Below are positions 8,581 to 17,957 of a stretch of DNA of 50,467 bases, in pieces. Source of the DNA: Flavobacteriaceae bacterium. GTDB taxonomy: Bacteria; Bacteroidota; Bacteroidia; Flavobacteriales; Flavobacteriaceae. Positions within the stretch are counted from its first letter, which is position 1; the number at the start of each line of letters is the position of its first letter. The stretch spans positions 1-50,467 of the forward strand of contig JAQWON010000006.1 of assembly GCA_029245825.1 (NCBI GenBank). Reading direction: 5' to 3'. Below the pieces are notes generated by a model. It was not told where the DNA came from, made no database searches, and saw only the letters and a program-made list of their open reading frames with translations. The translations under genes were made by a program, and so were the position numbers.

Positions 8581-9437
8581 ACTCCTAACAAAATCATCAA
8601 ACAACCTCCTAATTTTACCACATCAAGATTATCATTACCGGTTAAAACTGCATATGAAATTGTAATTAATGGTTGCAAGTAGATAAATGCTCCAACGGTA
8701 GCAGCTGGTAGATTTTTCAGAGCATAAATATTTAATAAATAGGTCATGAAAGTTGTTCCTATAATTACAAAAAGTATTCTCCAAATTATATTTGGAGTTA
8801 ATGAAATCCAGCTTATATCATTGAATTGTTTTATTGTTATTGGAAGAGATAAAACAAATCCAATAATGAACAGCCATTTTAATAAGGTAATTGGATGATA
8901 TTTATTTGTTATGGGCTTTATAACAATAATATAACCAGCATAACTTGTAGAGTTTATAAGAAAAAGAATGTTACCTAATGTTATGTTTGGTGCATTAGGC
9001 ATGCTTTTAACCCCAAAAACTATTAATAAAATAGCACCGCTAAAACCAAGTGTAATTCCAAGAATTTTAAGTGTATTTATTTTTTCTCTTAAAAAAATTG
9101 AAGAAAGAATTAAGATTAATATTGGGGAAAGTGTTATAATGATTCCACTATTAATAGGGGTAGATAGTTCTAATCCCTTGAAGAATGCATTCATATTAAT
9201 ACACATTCCTAAAATAGAAGCAAAAAACATTCTAAGGAAATCTTCTTTTGCAATTTTCTCTCTTGGTAAAAAAATACTGATAAACCATAAAAAAATTGTT
9301 GCACTAGCTAATCTTAGAAAGATAAAGCCAAATGCGCCAACGTAATCTGGCATCACTTCTTTCGCAACTGTATGATTTATTCCATAAATCAATGTTGCTC
9401 CAAAAGCAGCCAATAAGGCTAAAAATCTAGTATTCAT
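8526..9437 (-). CDS. EamA/DMT-family transporter
   Basis: 303 residues from the ATG at 9435-9437 (an upstream in-frame TTG at 9458 would add seven residues without hydrophobic character). About ten transmembrane segments arranged as two repeats of the EamA fold (PF00892): the first from residue 6 (LALLAAFGATLIYGINHTVAKE), the second from roughly 150. Members export metabolites or amino acids across the inner membrane; substrate cannot be told. The gene is convergent with the M20 peptidase gene and overlaps it by 55 bp, the longest coding overlap here; the overlap encodes only the tail after the last membrane helix plus a few residues of it. Confidence 0.9.
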   Translation of the reverse strand: MNTRFLALLAAFGATLIYGINHTVAKEVMPDYVGAFGFIFLRLASATIFLWFISIFLPREKIAKEDFLRMFFASILGMCINMNAFFKGLELSTPINSGIIITLSPILILILSSIFLREKINTLKILGITLGFSGAILLIVFGVKSMPNAPNITLGNILFLINSTSYAGYIIVIKPITNKYHPITLLKWLFIIGFVLSLPITIKQFNDISWISLTPNIIWRILFVIIGTTFMTYLLNIYALKNLPAATVGAFIYLQPLITISYAVLTGNDNLDVVKLGGCLMILLGVYLVSKNPASIKTNRSES

Positions 9438-9505
9438 CTTAATAAAATGATCCCGCAAATAAAATGATTTTTATTTAAATAAATATCAAATGTTATAAAA
9501 TCCAA

Positions 9506-9513
9506 TACATTTG
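9506..9513 (+). promoter_or_regulatory. Candidate -7 element for the trans-sulfuration gene
   Basis: TACATTTG is an exact match to the Bacteroidota -7 consensus TAnnTTTG, 18 bp before the GTG start at 9532. No TTG -33 element lies at the usual distance, so it is only a partial promoter call. Confidence 0.25.
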
Positions 9514-9531
9514 TATATTCAGAGTTCATAG

Positions 9532-10683
9532 GTGAAAAAAAAATTAAGGTTTAACAGTTCTGTAATTCATGGAGGCCAAAGTCCTGATCCTGCATTTGGA
9601 GCCGTTATGCCTCCAATTTATCAAACTTCTACCTATGCTCAAAAATCTCCAGGAGATCACAAAGGTTATGAGTATAGTAGAACTCATAATCCAACAAGAA
9701 CAGCCCTAGAAAAATCTTTGGCTGAAATAGAGCAAGGGAATTTTGGATTTGCATTTTCTTCTGGTCTATCAGCAATTGATGCTGTGATGAAACTCTTTAA
9801 TCCTGGGGATGAAATTATATCTACAAATGACCTATATGGAGGATCTTATAGACTGTTTGATAAAATATTTAAAAATTTAGGATTGAAATTTCATTTTGTT
9901 GACATGAAAAATGCAGAAAATATTTTTGATTTAGTGAATGAAAAAACTAAACTTATCTGGATTGAATCCCCAACCAATCCTATGATGAATATAGTTGATA
10001 TTAAATCGGTTGTAAGCTATGCAAGAGACAGAGAAATTTTGGTTGCTGTTGATAATACTTTTTCGAGTCCCTTTCTTCAACAGCCATTAGTTTTGGGTGC
10101 TGATATAGTAATGCACTCGGCAACAAAATATCTTTCCGGTCATAGCGATGTTATTTTAGGGGCTTTGGTTGTAAATGACTCTGATCTTTCAGAAAAGCTT
10201 GCTTTTATTCAAAATGCTAGCGGTGCTGTCCCAGGTCCAATGGATAGTTATTTGACCTTGAGAGGAATCAAAACTCTGCATGTTCGTATGCAAAGGCATT
10301 GCGAAAATGCTAAAGGAATAGCTGAATTTTTATCATCTCATTCAGCAATAAAGAGAGTTTATTGGCCTGGCTTTAAAAGTCATCCAAATCATGAAATAGC
10401 AAAGTCTCAAATGAAAGATTTCGGAGCAATGATTTCTTTTATTCCTAAAGATTCAAGTTATAAAACTGCTCTGAAAATTATCAAAAAATTAAAAATTTTT
10501 ACTCTTGCTGAGTCATTAGGCGGAGTTGAAAGTTTAGTTGGGCATCCTGCATCTATGACTCATGCATCTATTCCCAAAAAAGATAGAGAAATTTCTGGAG
10601 TTATTGATTCCTTAATAAGATTTAGTGTTGGTATAGAGGATATTGAAGATTTAATAGAAGATATTGATCAGGCATTAAAATAA
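9532..10683 (+). CDS. Cystathionine gamma-synthase/lyase-type PLP enzyme
   Basis: 383 residues from a GTG start. A Cys/Met-metabolism PLP-dependent enzyme (PF01053): YEYSRTHNPTR near residue 46-56, the phosphate-binding SSGLSA at 76-81, Asp174 in VAVDNTFSSP, and the PLP Schiff-base lysine Lys199 in SATKYLSGH. The SLGGVESLVGHPASMTH segment near the C-terminus is also conserved. Family members interconvert homoserine esters, cystathionine, homocysteine and cysteine. Sequence alone does not separate cystathionine gamma-synthase (MetB) from gamma-lyase; no other methionine gene is beside it. The lpxH gene follows after 20 bp in the same direction, so it may share a transcript with lpxH and hflX. 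Confidence 0.92.
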   Translation: MKKKLRFNSSVIHGGQSPDPAFGAVMPPIYQTSTYAQKSPGDHKGYEYSRTHNPTRTALEKSLAEIEQGNFGFAFSSGLSAIDAVMKLFNPGDEIISTNDLYGGSYRLFDKIFKNLGLKFHFVDMKNAENIFDLVNEKTKLIWIESPTNPMMNIVDIKSVVSYARDREILVAVDNTFSSPFLQQPLVLGADIVMHSATKYLSGHSDVILGALVVNDSDLSEKLAFIQNASGAVPGPMDSYLTLRGIKTLHVRMQRHCENAKGIAEFLSSHSAIKRVYWPGFKSHPNHEIAKSQMKDFGAMISFIPKDSSYKTALKIIKKLKIFTLAESLGGVESLVGHPASMTHASIPKKDREISGVIDSLIRFSVGIEDIEDLIEDIDQALK

Positions 10684-10703
10684 TTTTTTTTCAATATTAA
10701 AAG

Positions 10704-11471
10704 ATGAAACTTCAGAATAAAAAAAAGATATACTTTGCGTCAGATAATCATTTGGGAGCTCCATCTAATGATATTAGTAGAGTAAGAGAAAAAAAGTTTG
10801 TTAATTGGCTTGATTTCATAAAGAAAGATGCTTCTTCAATATTTCTTCTTGGTGATCTTTTTGATTTTTGGTTTGAATATAAAGCGGTTGTTCCAAAGGG
10901 ATTCACAAGAGTCTTAGGCAAATTAGCTGAAATATCTGATTCGGGGATAAAAATAAATTTTTTTGTAGGCAATCATGATCTTTGGATGAGAGATTATTTT
11001 CAAAAAGAACTTGGAATAGAAGTTCACCATAAACCTTATAGAATACAAATTAATGAAAGTAAGTTTTTTTTAGCACATGGTGATGGACTCGGTCCAGGAG
11101 ATCATGGATATAAACTAATGAAAAAAGTTTTTATTAACCCTCTTTCAAAGTGGATTTTTAGTTGGATTCATCCTGATATTGGTATGAGTTTAGGTAAATA
11201 TCTTTCACAAAAAAACAAATTAATTTCTGGAGATAAAAATGTTGAGTTTTTAGGAGAGGAAAAAGAGCCCTTAGTGGTTTTTAGTAAAGTTAAATTAAAA
11301 GAGGAACATTTTGATTACTTGATTTTTGGGCATAGACATATTCCTATTGAAATTCCCTTAAATGAAAAAGCAAACTATATTAATCTAGGAGATTGGTTTA
11401 AAAGTTATACTTATGGTGTTTTTGACGGAAAAAAATTTGAATTAAAAGTCTGGAATAATTTAAATGATTGA
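10704..11471 (+). CDS. lpxH: UDP-2,3-diacylglucosamine diphosphatase, LpxH-like
   Basis: 255 residues, a calcineurin-like metallophosphoesterase. Metal-binding motifs appear in order: Asp14 and His16 (FASDNHLG), GDLFDFW around 47-53, GNHDLWM, AHGDG, and GHRHIP near the C-terminus. The long LpxH-specific insert with GYKLMKKVFINP is present. The family hydrolyses UDP-2,3-diacylglucosamine to lipid X on the cytoplasmic face of the inner membrane, the fourth step of lipid A synthesis, as expected for a Gram-negative flavobacterium. It lies 20 bp after the PLP enzyme gene and its last 8 bp overlap the start of hflX, suggesting coupled translation. Confidence 0.88.
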   Translation: MKLQNKKKIYFASDNHLGAPSNDISRVREKKFVNWLDFIKKDASSIFLLGDLFDFWFEYKAVVPKGFTRVLGKLAEISDSGIKINFFVGNHDLWMRDYFQKELGIEVHHKPYRIQINESKFFLAHGDGLGPGDHGYKLMKKVFINPLSKWIFSWIHPDIGMSLGKYLSQKNKLISGDKNVEFLGEEKEPLVVFSKVKLKEEHFDYLIFGHRHIPIEIPLNEKANYINLGDWFKSYTYGVFDGKKFELKVWNNLND

Positions 11472-12639
11472 AAAAAAGGCTTTAGATGTAGAAAAGGCCG
11501 TTTTGATAGGCGTAATTACAAAAATTCAAGACGAAGATAAATTAAGGGAATATCTAGAGGAGCTCTCCTTTCTTGTATATACTGCGGGTGGAAATGTTGT
11601 AAAATCTTTTATTCAAAAGGTTTCTTTTCCCAATCCAAAAACATTTGTCGGGCCAGGCAAAATGAAACAAATCGAGAATTATGTTTTCAATAATGATGTT
11701 GCAACTGTTATTTTTGATGATGAATTAACTCCAGGGCAACAGACAAACATAGAAAAAATTTTAAAATGCAAAATACTTGATCGGACAGGCTTAATCCTTG
11801 ATATTTTTGCACAGCGTGCTAAAACAAGTTATGCAAGAAATCAAGTTCAGCTTGCACAATATCAATATCTTTTACCAAGATTGAAAGGGCTATGGACTCA
11901 CTTGGAAAGACAACGAGGTGGCATTGGGATGAGAGGACCTGGCGAAAGAGAAATTGAAACTGATAGAAGAATTGTTAGAGATAAAATTTCACTACTTAAA
12001 AAAAAATTAGCCACTATAGATAAACAAATGAATACTCAGAGAAGTAATCGAAAGGGAATTCCAAGAGCGGCCTTAGTTGGTTACACAAATGTTGGAAAAT
12101 CAACATTGATGAATGTTCTTTCAAAAAGCGATGTTTTTTCTGAGGATAAGTTATTTGCAACGCTAGATACCACAGTAAGAAAAGTTGTAATCAATAATTT
12201 TCCATTTTTACTTTCCGATACTGTTGGGTTTATTAGAAAGTTACCTACACAGCTAGTGGAATCATTTAAAAGCACATTAGATGAGATCAGAGAATCTGAT
12301 CTACTTATTCATATTGTAGATATTTCACATCCCAATTTTGAAGAACAAATGGATTCAGTTAATAAAATTTTAAAAGAAATAAATAGTATTAAAAAGCCTA
12401 TAATTATTGTTTTTAATAAAATTGATGCTTATCAACCTGAACCATGGGATGAGACTGAATTAATAGAATCTAGATCTAAAAAAAATTACTCTATATCAGA
12501 ATGGGAACAAACTTGGATGAATTCAAAAAATAAAGGAGCTATTTTTATTTCTGCAAAAATGAACAAAAATATAGAGAGGTTAAAAACTAAAATTTTTAAT
12601 AAGATTAAAAAATTTTCTAAAACTTATAAAAACCTATAA
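11464..12639 (+). CDS. hflX: GTPase HflX
   Basis: 391 residues. The N-terminal HflX domain is followed by the family signature from about 124 (YARNQVQLAQYQYLLPRL) and RGGIGMRGPGE (151-161), a coiled-coil linker, then the GTPase domain: G1 GYTNVGKS (206-213), G3 DTVGF (252-256), G4 NKID (318-321), and FISAKM as G5. HflX binds the large ribosomal subunit and rescues or splits stalled 70S ribosomes under stress, notably heat. The ATG overlaps the 3' end of lpxH by 8 bp. The 3' end overlaps the convergent SDR gene by 6 bp. Confidence 0.95.
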   Translation: MIEKKALDVEKAVLIGVITKIQDEDKLREYLEELSFLVYTAGGNVVKSFIQKVSFPNPKTFVGPGKMKQIENYVFNNDVATVIFDDELTPGQQTNIEKILKCKILDRTGLILDIFAQRAKTSYARNQVQLAQYQYLLPRLKGLWTHLERQRGGIGMRGPGEREIETDRRIVRDKISLLKKKLATIDKQMNTQRSNRKGIPRAALVGYTNVGKSTLMNVLSKSDVFSEDKLFATLDTTVRKVVINNFPFLLSDTVGFIRKLPTQLVESFKSTLDEIRESDLLIHIVDISHPNFEEQMDSVNKILKEINSIKKPIIIVFNKIDAYQPEPWDETELIESRSKKNYSISEWEQTWMNSKNKGAIFISAKMNKNIERLKTKIFNKIKKFSKTYKNL

Positions 12640-13386
12640 TTTTCTGTTAAACACATAGGTATTAGCTTCAGAACTAGGAAGAATTTCAAGATCAGAAATA
12701 TTTACATGATCAGGGACATTAGCCATGTAAAAAATTGTATTTGCAACATCCTCTGCAGAAAGAACTTTTAATCCTTCATAAACTTTTTCAGCCCTAGGGG
12801 AGTCACCTTTAAACCTAACATTTGAAAATTCCGTTTTGACTTTACCAGGATTAATAATTCCAACTTTAATACCTGTTTTGTTTAGATCTATTCTTAAGCC
12901 AGTGTTGAAAGCATTTACACCAAATTTACTAGCACAATATACATTTCCTTTAGGATAAACTTCCTTTCCTGCAATTGAGCCAACATTTATTATGTGACCC
13001 TCTCCCCTTGATATCATTAGAGGTAAAACCGCTTTGGTAACATACATAAGGCCTTTTAAGTTAGTATCTATCATTAGATCCCAATCATCAAGGCTAGCTT
13101 CAGTAGAATTATCAAGGCCGTGGGCATTACCGGCATTATTAATTAAAATATCAATTTTTGAAAATTGATTAGGGATTGACTGAATTTCTTTCACAACATT
13201 TTTTCTATTTCTAACATCAAACACAAGGATGTGAGAGGGATTTGAAATTTCTTTTTGAAGATCAAGGAGTTTATTTTTCCTTCTTCCGCATAAAATTACT
13301 TTAGCGCCAGAATTTGAAAATATTTTAGCCGTTTCCCAACCAATTCCACTACTTGCGCCTGTTATTAAAACAGTTTTATTTTTCAT
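12634..13386 (-). CDS. Short-chain dehydrogenase/reductase (SDR), YdfG-like
   Basis: 250 residues from the ATG at 13384-13386, directly before MKNKTVLITGASSGIG; an upstream in-frame start at 13428 would run into the aldo/keto reductase gene and adds no recognisable sequence. Classical SDR features are visible: TGASSGIG (9-16), NNAG (83-86), and the catalytic Ser137, Tyr150 and Lys154 (YCASK). The Arg pair after the second beta strand (CGRRKNK) suggests NADP(H) preference. Similar proteins act on 3-hydroxy acids such as serine or 3-hydroxypropionate (YdfG), but the substrate is not determined. It sits 13 bp downstream of the aldo/keto reductase gene, likely co-transcribed. Confidence 0.9.
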   Translation of the reverse strand: MKNKTVLITGASSGIGWETAKIFSNSGAKVILCGRRKNKLLDLQKEISNPSHILVFDVRNRKNVVKEIQSIPNQFSKIDILINNAGNAHGLDNSTEASLDDWDLMIDTNLKGLMYVTKAVLPLMISRGEGHIINVGSIAGKEVYPKGNVYCASKFGVNAFNTGLRIDLNKTGIKVGIINPGKVKTEFSNVRFKGDSPRAEKVYEGLKVLSAEDVANTIFYMANVPDHVNISDLEILPSSEANTYVFNRKL

Positions 13387-13399
13387 GACAAATTTTATT

Positions 13400-14266
13400 T
13401 TAGGGAACTTTATGTCCTTGGCTTGCAACTAATAGTGAAAACCAATCTGATTTTTCCATATTTATATTTAAAGACTCAATAGCAGCTTTAATTCGTTCTT
13501 TATTTGTTGTACCAATAACTGGGGATATTTTTAAGGGATGATTCATTATCCAAGATAATAACAACTGATCTTCTGAAGCGTCGTATTTTTCCATAAGTGG
13601 CTTAAGTACGTTCTTTATTCTCTTTGATTTCTCATCCTTTGATTTAAAATAGGTTCCAAGCGGTGACCATGCCATTGCTTTTATTTTATTTGTTAACAAA
13701 TAATCAAATAATCCATTAAAGGCAGATTTATTATTTGTTAGTGAAAACTCAATTTGGTTCAATTCAATTTCACAATTACTTTTTAACAGTTCAATTTGCG
13801 AAAATTCAAAATTTGATACTCCAAAAGCTTTTATTTTACCTTGATTTTTTAGATGATCTATTGCTGAAGCAATTTCATTTACATTCATCAATGGACTCGG
13901 TCTGTGAAGTAATATCAGATCTAGATAGCCTGCATTTAAATATTTTATAGAAGTTTCTACAGATTTGATAATATATTCTTTTGAATAATCATAATACTTT
14001 AGAGCAAGTTTTCTTTTTTCACTTGGATATTGTATTCCACATTTTGAGATAAAAAAAACATCACTTCTATTTATTCCTGAGTTTAAAAAGGCTTTACCAA
14101 AATCGCCTTCAGTTGTATATCCTCCATATATGTCTGCATGATCAAATGTATTTATTCCTAATTCGTAACACGTTTTAATTAAGTTTTCCATTTCCTTAAG
14201 ATTAAGGTTATGACCCCATGAACCCCATCCCATTGTCCCTGAAATTATATTTGAAATCTTTGGCAT
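13400..14266 (-). CDS. Aldo/keto reductase
   Basis: 288 residues from the ATG at 14264-14266; an in-frame TTG at 14275 is possible but less likely. The TIM-barrel AKR motifs are present: Asp42 and Tyr47 (FDHADIYGG), Lys in FFISKCGI and His in LDLILLHRPSP form the catalytic tetrad. The SPLGTYFKS segment and the C-terminal NADPH-binding part (SPVIGTTNKERI) are also typical. It reduces aldehydes or ketones in the cytoplasm with NADPH; it resembles the YdhF-type oxidoreductase subgroup. An exact TAnnTTTG box (TAATTTTG, 14280-14273) lies just upstream, without a clear -33 element. Confidence 0.92.
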   Translation of the reverse strand: MPKISNIISGTMGWGSWGHNLNLKEMENLIKTCYELGINTFDHADIYGGYTTEGDFGKAFLNSGINRSDVFFISKCGIQYPSEKRKLALKYYDYSKEYIIKSVETSIKYLNAGYLDLILLHRPSPLMNVNEIASAIDHLKNQGKIKAFGVSNFEFSQIELLKSNCEIELNQIEFSLTNNKSAFNGLFDYLLTNKIKAMAWSPLGTYFKSKDEKSKRIKNVLKPLMEKYDASEDQLLLSWIMNHPLKISPVIGTTNKERIKAAIESLNINMEKSDWFSLLVASQGHKVP

Positions 14267-14411
14267 ACTATTCAAAATTAACTCTTAAATTAGAAATTAT
14301 TAAAAAAACTAAAGATTAATTCCGTTATTTTTTAACCAAATCTTAACAGAAGGGAATAAAAATATTTTTCAATTTTGCTTTCCTTTTTAACAAGAAGCTA
14401 ATAAAATTAAA

Positions 14412-15407
14412 ATGACAAAAAAAGCAAACATTGATTCTATAAATAAAAAAATAGAAAAAGAGAGTTCATTTATAGACTTATTGACGATGGAAATCAGCAA
14501 AGTAATTATTGGACAAAAGGGAATGATAGATAGATTACTAATTGGCCTGTTAGGGAAAGGGCATATTTTATTAGAAGGGGTTCCTGGATTAGCGAAAACA
14601 TTGGCAATAAACACTCTTAGTCAATCTGTGAAAGGTAGTTTTAGCAGAATTCAATTTACTCCTGACTTGCTTCCTGCAGACGTTGTTGGAACCATGATTT
14701 ATAATATAAAAGAGAATGATTTTTCAATTAAAAAGGGCCCTGTTTTTGCAAATTTTATTCTTGCTGATGAAATTAACAGAGCTCCAGCTAAAGTTCAATC
14801 AGCATTACTTGAAGCTATGCAAGAAAAACAAGTTACCATAGGAGATAATACTTTCAATCTTCCTTCACCATTTTTGGTTATGGCAACTCAAAATCCTGTA
14901 GAACAAGAAGGGACCTATCCATTGCCAGAGGCTCAGATAGATAGATTTATGCTAAAAGTTGTAATTGATTATCCTAAAATTGATGAGGAACAGTTAATTA
15001 TAAAATCAAATTTGACTAATTCTAAGGAAAAAGTGAAAAGTATTGTTAGTACTAAGCAAATTGCAACAGCACAAAATCTTATTAGCGAAATTTATATGGA
15101 TGAAAAAATAGAGAAGTACATTTTAGATCTTGTTTTTGCTACTAGATTCCCTGAAAACTATTCTTTGGACAGTATAAAACCACTGATAAGTTTTGGAGCT
15201 TCTCCAAGGGGCAGTATAAACCTTGCTATTGCTTCAAAGTGTTATGCTTTTCTTCAACATAGGGGATATGTTATTCCTGAGGATGTTAGATCAGTTATTT
15301 ATGATGTCTTAAGGCATCGGATAGGTCTTACATATGAAGCTGAAGCTGAAAATGTTTCTACTGAGGATCTTTTAAGTAAGATAATAAATCAAGTTGAAGT
15401 ACCATAA
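14412..15407 (+). CDS. moxR: MoxR-family AAA+ ATPase
   Basis: 331 residues. Walker A GVPGLAKT at 56-63, Walker B FILADEINRAP around 113-123, sensor-1 ATQNPVEQEGTYPLPEAQ and the sensor-2 region ASPRG mark a MoxR AAA+ ATPase (AAA_3 plus lid domain). MoxR proteins act as chaperones that mature protein complexes, usually with VWA-domain partners, which are encoded just downstream here. First gene of a nine-gene plus-strand operon (MoxR, DUF58, an extra membrane protein, BatA-E). The 136-bp gap upstream separates it from a divergent gene and should hold the operon promoter, although I see no clear consensus. Confidence 0.95.
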   Translation: MTKKANIDSINKKIEKESSFIDLLTMEISKVIIGQKGMIDRLLIGLLGKGHILLEGVPGLAKTLAINTLSQSVKGSFSRIQFTPDLLPADVVGTMIYNIKENDFSIKKGPVFANFILADEINRAPAKVQSALLEAMQEKQVTIGDNTFNLPSPFLVMATQNPVEQEGTYPLPEAQIDRFMLKVVIDYPKIDEEQLIIKSNLTNSKEKVKSIVSTKQIATAQNLISEIYMDEKIEKYILDLVFATRFPENYSLDSIKPLISFGASPRGSINLAIASKCYAFLQHRGYVIPEDVRSVIYDVLRHRIGLTYEAEAENVSTEDLLSKIINQVEVP

Positions 15408-15446
15408 GGGTTAATCTAAATACTCTTTTTAATCATAGTTTAAAAT

Positions 15447-16316
15447 ATGGAAACAAAAGAGCTTTTAAAAAAAGTTCGAAAAATGGAGATAAAAACTCGA
15501 CGTCTCAGTGATAATATTTTTGGAGGCGAATATCATAGCGCTTTTAAAGGTAGAGGAATGACTTTTAGTGAGGTCAGGCAGTATCAATATGGAGATGATA
15601 TAAGAAATATTGATTGGAATGTTACTGCACGTTATAATGAACCTTTTATAAAAGTTTTTGAAGAAGAAAGAGAACTTACTTTAATGCTATTGATTGATAT
15701 TAGTGGATCAGAATTTTTTGGGACCCAAAATCAGTTCAAGAGAGAAATTTTAACTGAAATCGCTGCAACACTTTCATTTTCAGCTTTGAAAAATAATGAT
15801 AAGGTTGGTCTAATTTTATTCACAGATGAAATAGAATTATACATTCCTCCTAAAAAAGGGAGATTTCATATTCTAAGGATTATTAGGGAACTTTTAGAAT
15901 TTAAACCTAGAAGTAAAAAAACTAATATTAATAAAGCACTTGAATTTTTTTCTGGAGTACTAAAGAAAAAAGCAATAGCATTTTTGATGTCAGATTTTAT
16001 ATCCTCTGATTATGAAAAAACTCTAAAAATAGCAGCAAAGAAACATGATTTAACTGGTATTAGGGTTTTTGATAGAAGAGAAGAGCAAATACCAAATCTT
16101 GGTTTTGTTCCTATGCTTGATAGTGAATCAGGTAGAGTAAATTGGATTAATACACAAATTTCAAAAGTAAGGGAATCGTATTCTTTATATTATCAGGAAT
16201 ATACAAATCTATTTGAGGAGCTATTTAAAAAAAATGGAGCAGGGGCATTAAGCTGTCGTTTGGATGAAAGTTATGTGAAAAAACTCTTAAGTTATTTTAA
16301 ATCTAGAGGGAAGTGA
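15447..16316 (+). CDS. DUF58 domain protein of the Bat operon
   Basis: 289 residues, soluble. It contains the DUF58 signature (YQYGDDIRNIDWNVTAR, near 47-63) followed by a VWA-like fold (LTLMLLIDISGSEFF, with DxSGS metal-site-like residues). In Bacteroidota DUF58 genes consistently follow moxR and precede batA; the protein is thought to cooperate with the ATPase in assembly of envelope complexes. It starts 39 bp after moxR, and its TGA overlaps the GTG start of the next gene (GTGA), so translation of the two is probably coupled. Confidence 0.92.
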   Translation: METKELLKKVRKMEIKTRRLSDNIFGGEYHSAFKGRGMTFSEVRQYQYGDDIRNIDWNVTARYNEPFIKVFEEERELTLMLLIDISGSEFFGTQNQFKREILTEIAATLSFSALKNNDKVGLILFTDEIELYIPPKKGRFHILRIIRELLEFKPRSKKTNINKALEFFSGVLKKKAIAFLMSDFISSDYEKTLKIAAKKHDLTGIRVFDRREEQIPNLGFVPMLDSESGRVNWINTQISKVRESYSLYYQEYTNLFEELFKKNGAGALSCRLDESYVKKLLSYFKSRGK

Positions 16317-17956
16317 TAAAAAAACAAATTACGTTATTAATTGCCTTATTTTTTTCTTCAATTCACTTATATAGCCAGAATGATGAAACTATAGAGGTGT
16401 TTATAGATTCAACTAGCATAATGATTGGTGAAAAAATTGATTATTACATAAAAATTAAATCTGATACCCTTGTTGATATAAAATTTTCAGAAAAACCATT
16501 TTTCCTCCCATTTGAAATATTAGAAGAGTATCCTTTAGATACAATGGAAAGTAAATTGGATTATCTTTTCACTAAAAAATATTCACTTATTCATTTTGAC
16601 TCTGGTAATTATTGGTTGCCAAATCAAAAACTTTTTTTAAATGGTACATTAAAAATTTTGGATTCAATATTAATTAAGGTTAAAAATGTATCAGTTGACA
16701 CTTTAAAGCAACCTTTGTATGATATTAAACCAATCGAAGAGGTTAAAAAGAATTATTTTGATTTAATTAAATGGACCTTAATTATAATTTTAATAAGTGT
16801 TTTTTTAATCGGTCTAATTTATTTCTTGTTTTTTAAAAATAAAATGGAAGCTAATTCTTTGAATAGTGCCCCCCCATTTGAAAGAGCAATTAAAGAATTG
16901 AAAGAGTTAGAATCTTTTGTGTTGCAAAAAGATCAAGATTATAAAGAATATTATTCTTCTTTAACAGGAATAGTTAGAAGGTATTTAGAGGAGGATGCCA
17001 AGGTTTCTGCTCTTGAAAGCACTTCAGATCAATTACTGCTAAAGTTAGAAATATTAAAAACTCAAGGAGTTTTAGATTTAAAAACACAAACCTTAAATAA
17101 TTTAAAGAATGTTCTTAAAACAGCAGATCTTGTAAAATTTGCAAAGTCTATTCCCGAGAAAAACCTTTTATATAGAGATAGATCTTTTGCTGAGGAGTTA
17201 GTTATTGAGACAAATGAAGTCCTGCCTGAGCTATCAGAAGAGGAATTAAGAGAACAAGAAAAATATAAATTGTTACAAATAAAAAAGAGGAGAAAAAAAA
17301 ATATATATATAGGAGTTTTATCTTTTATAAGTTTAATAGTATTCTCATTTTTTTTAGCAGTTAGTATTTATGGGTTTTATCCTGTTATTGATACAATTAT
17401 AGGAAATCCTACTATCAAATTAAAAAATGCTGTATGGGTTACAAGTCAGTATGGTAATCCTCCAGTAAAATTAGTTACTCCAGATGTACTCAAGAGAATA
17501 AAAAGAAGTGATGATCAAATTCAAAGCTTTTCTTTTGGCAATTTCGATATACCCTTTTACATAGATTTAATTTTTAAAAATAAAAAATCAGAAATCAACA
17601 ATAAAGATGATCAATCATCTAATAATAAATCTCAAGTTGATGAGGGTGAAAAAGAAATTCAGGAATTAATTCAATTAATTATAGATGAATTTAATCTTAG
17701 AGGAGCTGCCAATATTTTCTCAAAAAAAGAAGAGGTTAAAACTTTTTCAGGAATTCCTGCAATAAAGTTTTTTGGCACATTAGATTACCCTCTTGACGAT
17801 CAAGGTGAAAAGGGTAGGTTTAATTATAGTTCATATGTATTTGATTTTAAATCTAAATCTATTATTCTATCTATACTTTATGCAAAAGATGATCGCTATG
17901 CTATAGAAATTGAGAACAGGATAGTTAATAACCTCGAACTGATTAAAGAACTTTAA
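16313..17956 (+). CDS. Bat-operon membrane protein of unknown function, two-part architecture
   Basis: 547 residues from a GTG that overlaps the previous stop. Signal peptide (residues 1-22, ending YSQ), a beta-rich extracytoplasmic domain to about 150, TM helix 154-174, a cytoplasmic helical region 185-325 (PPFERAIKELKELES and IVRRYLEEDAKVSALESTSDQL) resembling the cytoplasmic tail of BatD/DUF4381-like proteins, a second TM 331-354, and a C-terminal extracytoplasmic domain with a polar N/D/S/K linker (about 420-445). Its place between DUF58 and BatA is the usual slot for a BatD-like protein in flavobacteria, but the second half after TM2 is not something I recognise. Two residues upstream of BatA (1-bp gap), so clearly in the operon. 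Confidence 0.75.
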   Translation: MIKKQITLLIALFFSSIHLYSQNDETIEVFIDSTSIMIGEKIDYYIKIKSDTLVDIKFSEKPFFLPFEILEEYPLDTMESKLDYLFTKKYSLIHFDSGNYWLPNQKLFLNGTLKILDSILIKVKNVSVDTLKQPLYDIKPIEEVKKNYFDLIKWTLIIILISVFLIGLIYFLFFKNKMEANSLNSAPPFERAIKELKELESFVLQKDQDYKEYYSSLTGIVRRYLEEDAKVSALESTSDQLLLKLEILKTQGVLDLKTQTLNNLKNVLKTADLVKFAKSIPEKNLLYRDRSFAEELVIETNEVLPELSEEELREQEKYKLLQIKKRRKKNIYIGVLSFISLIVFSFFLAVSIYGFYPVIDTIIGNPTIKLKNAVWVTSQYGNPPVKLVTPDVLKRIKRSDDQIQSFSFGNFDIPFYIDLIFKNKKSEINNKDDQSSNNKSQVDEGEKEIQELIQLIIDEFNLRGAANIFSKKEEVKTFSGIPAIKFFGTLDYPLDDQGEKGRFNYSSYVFDFKSKSIILSILYAKDDRYAIEIENRIVNNLELIKEL

Positions 17957-17957
17957 A

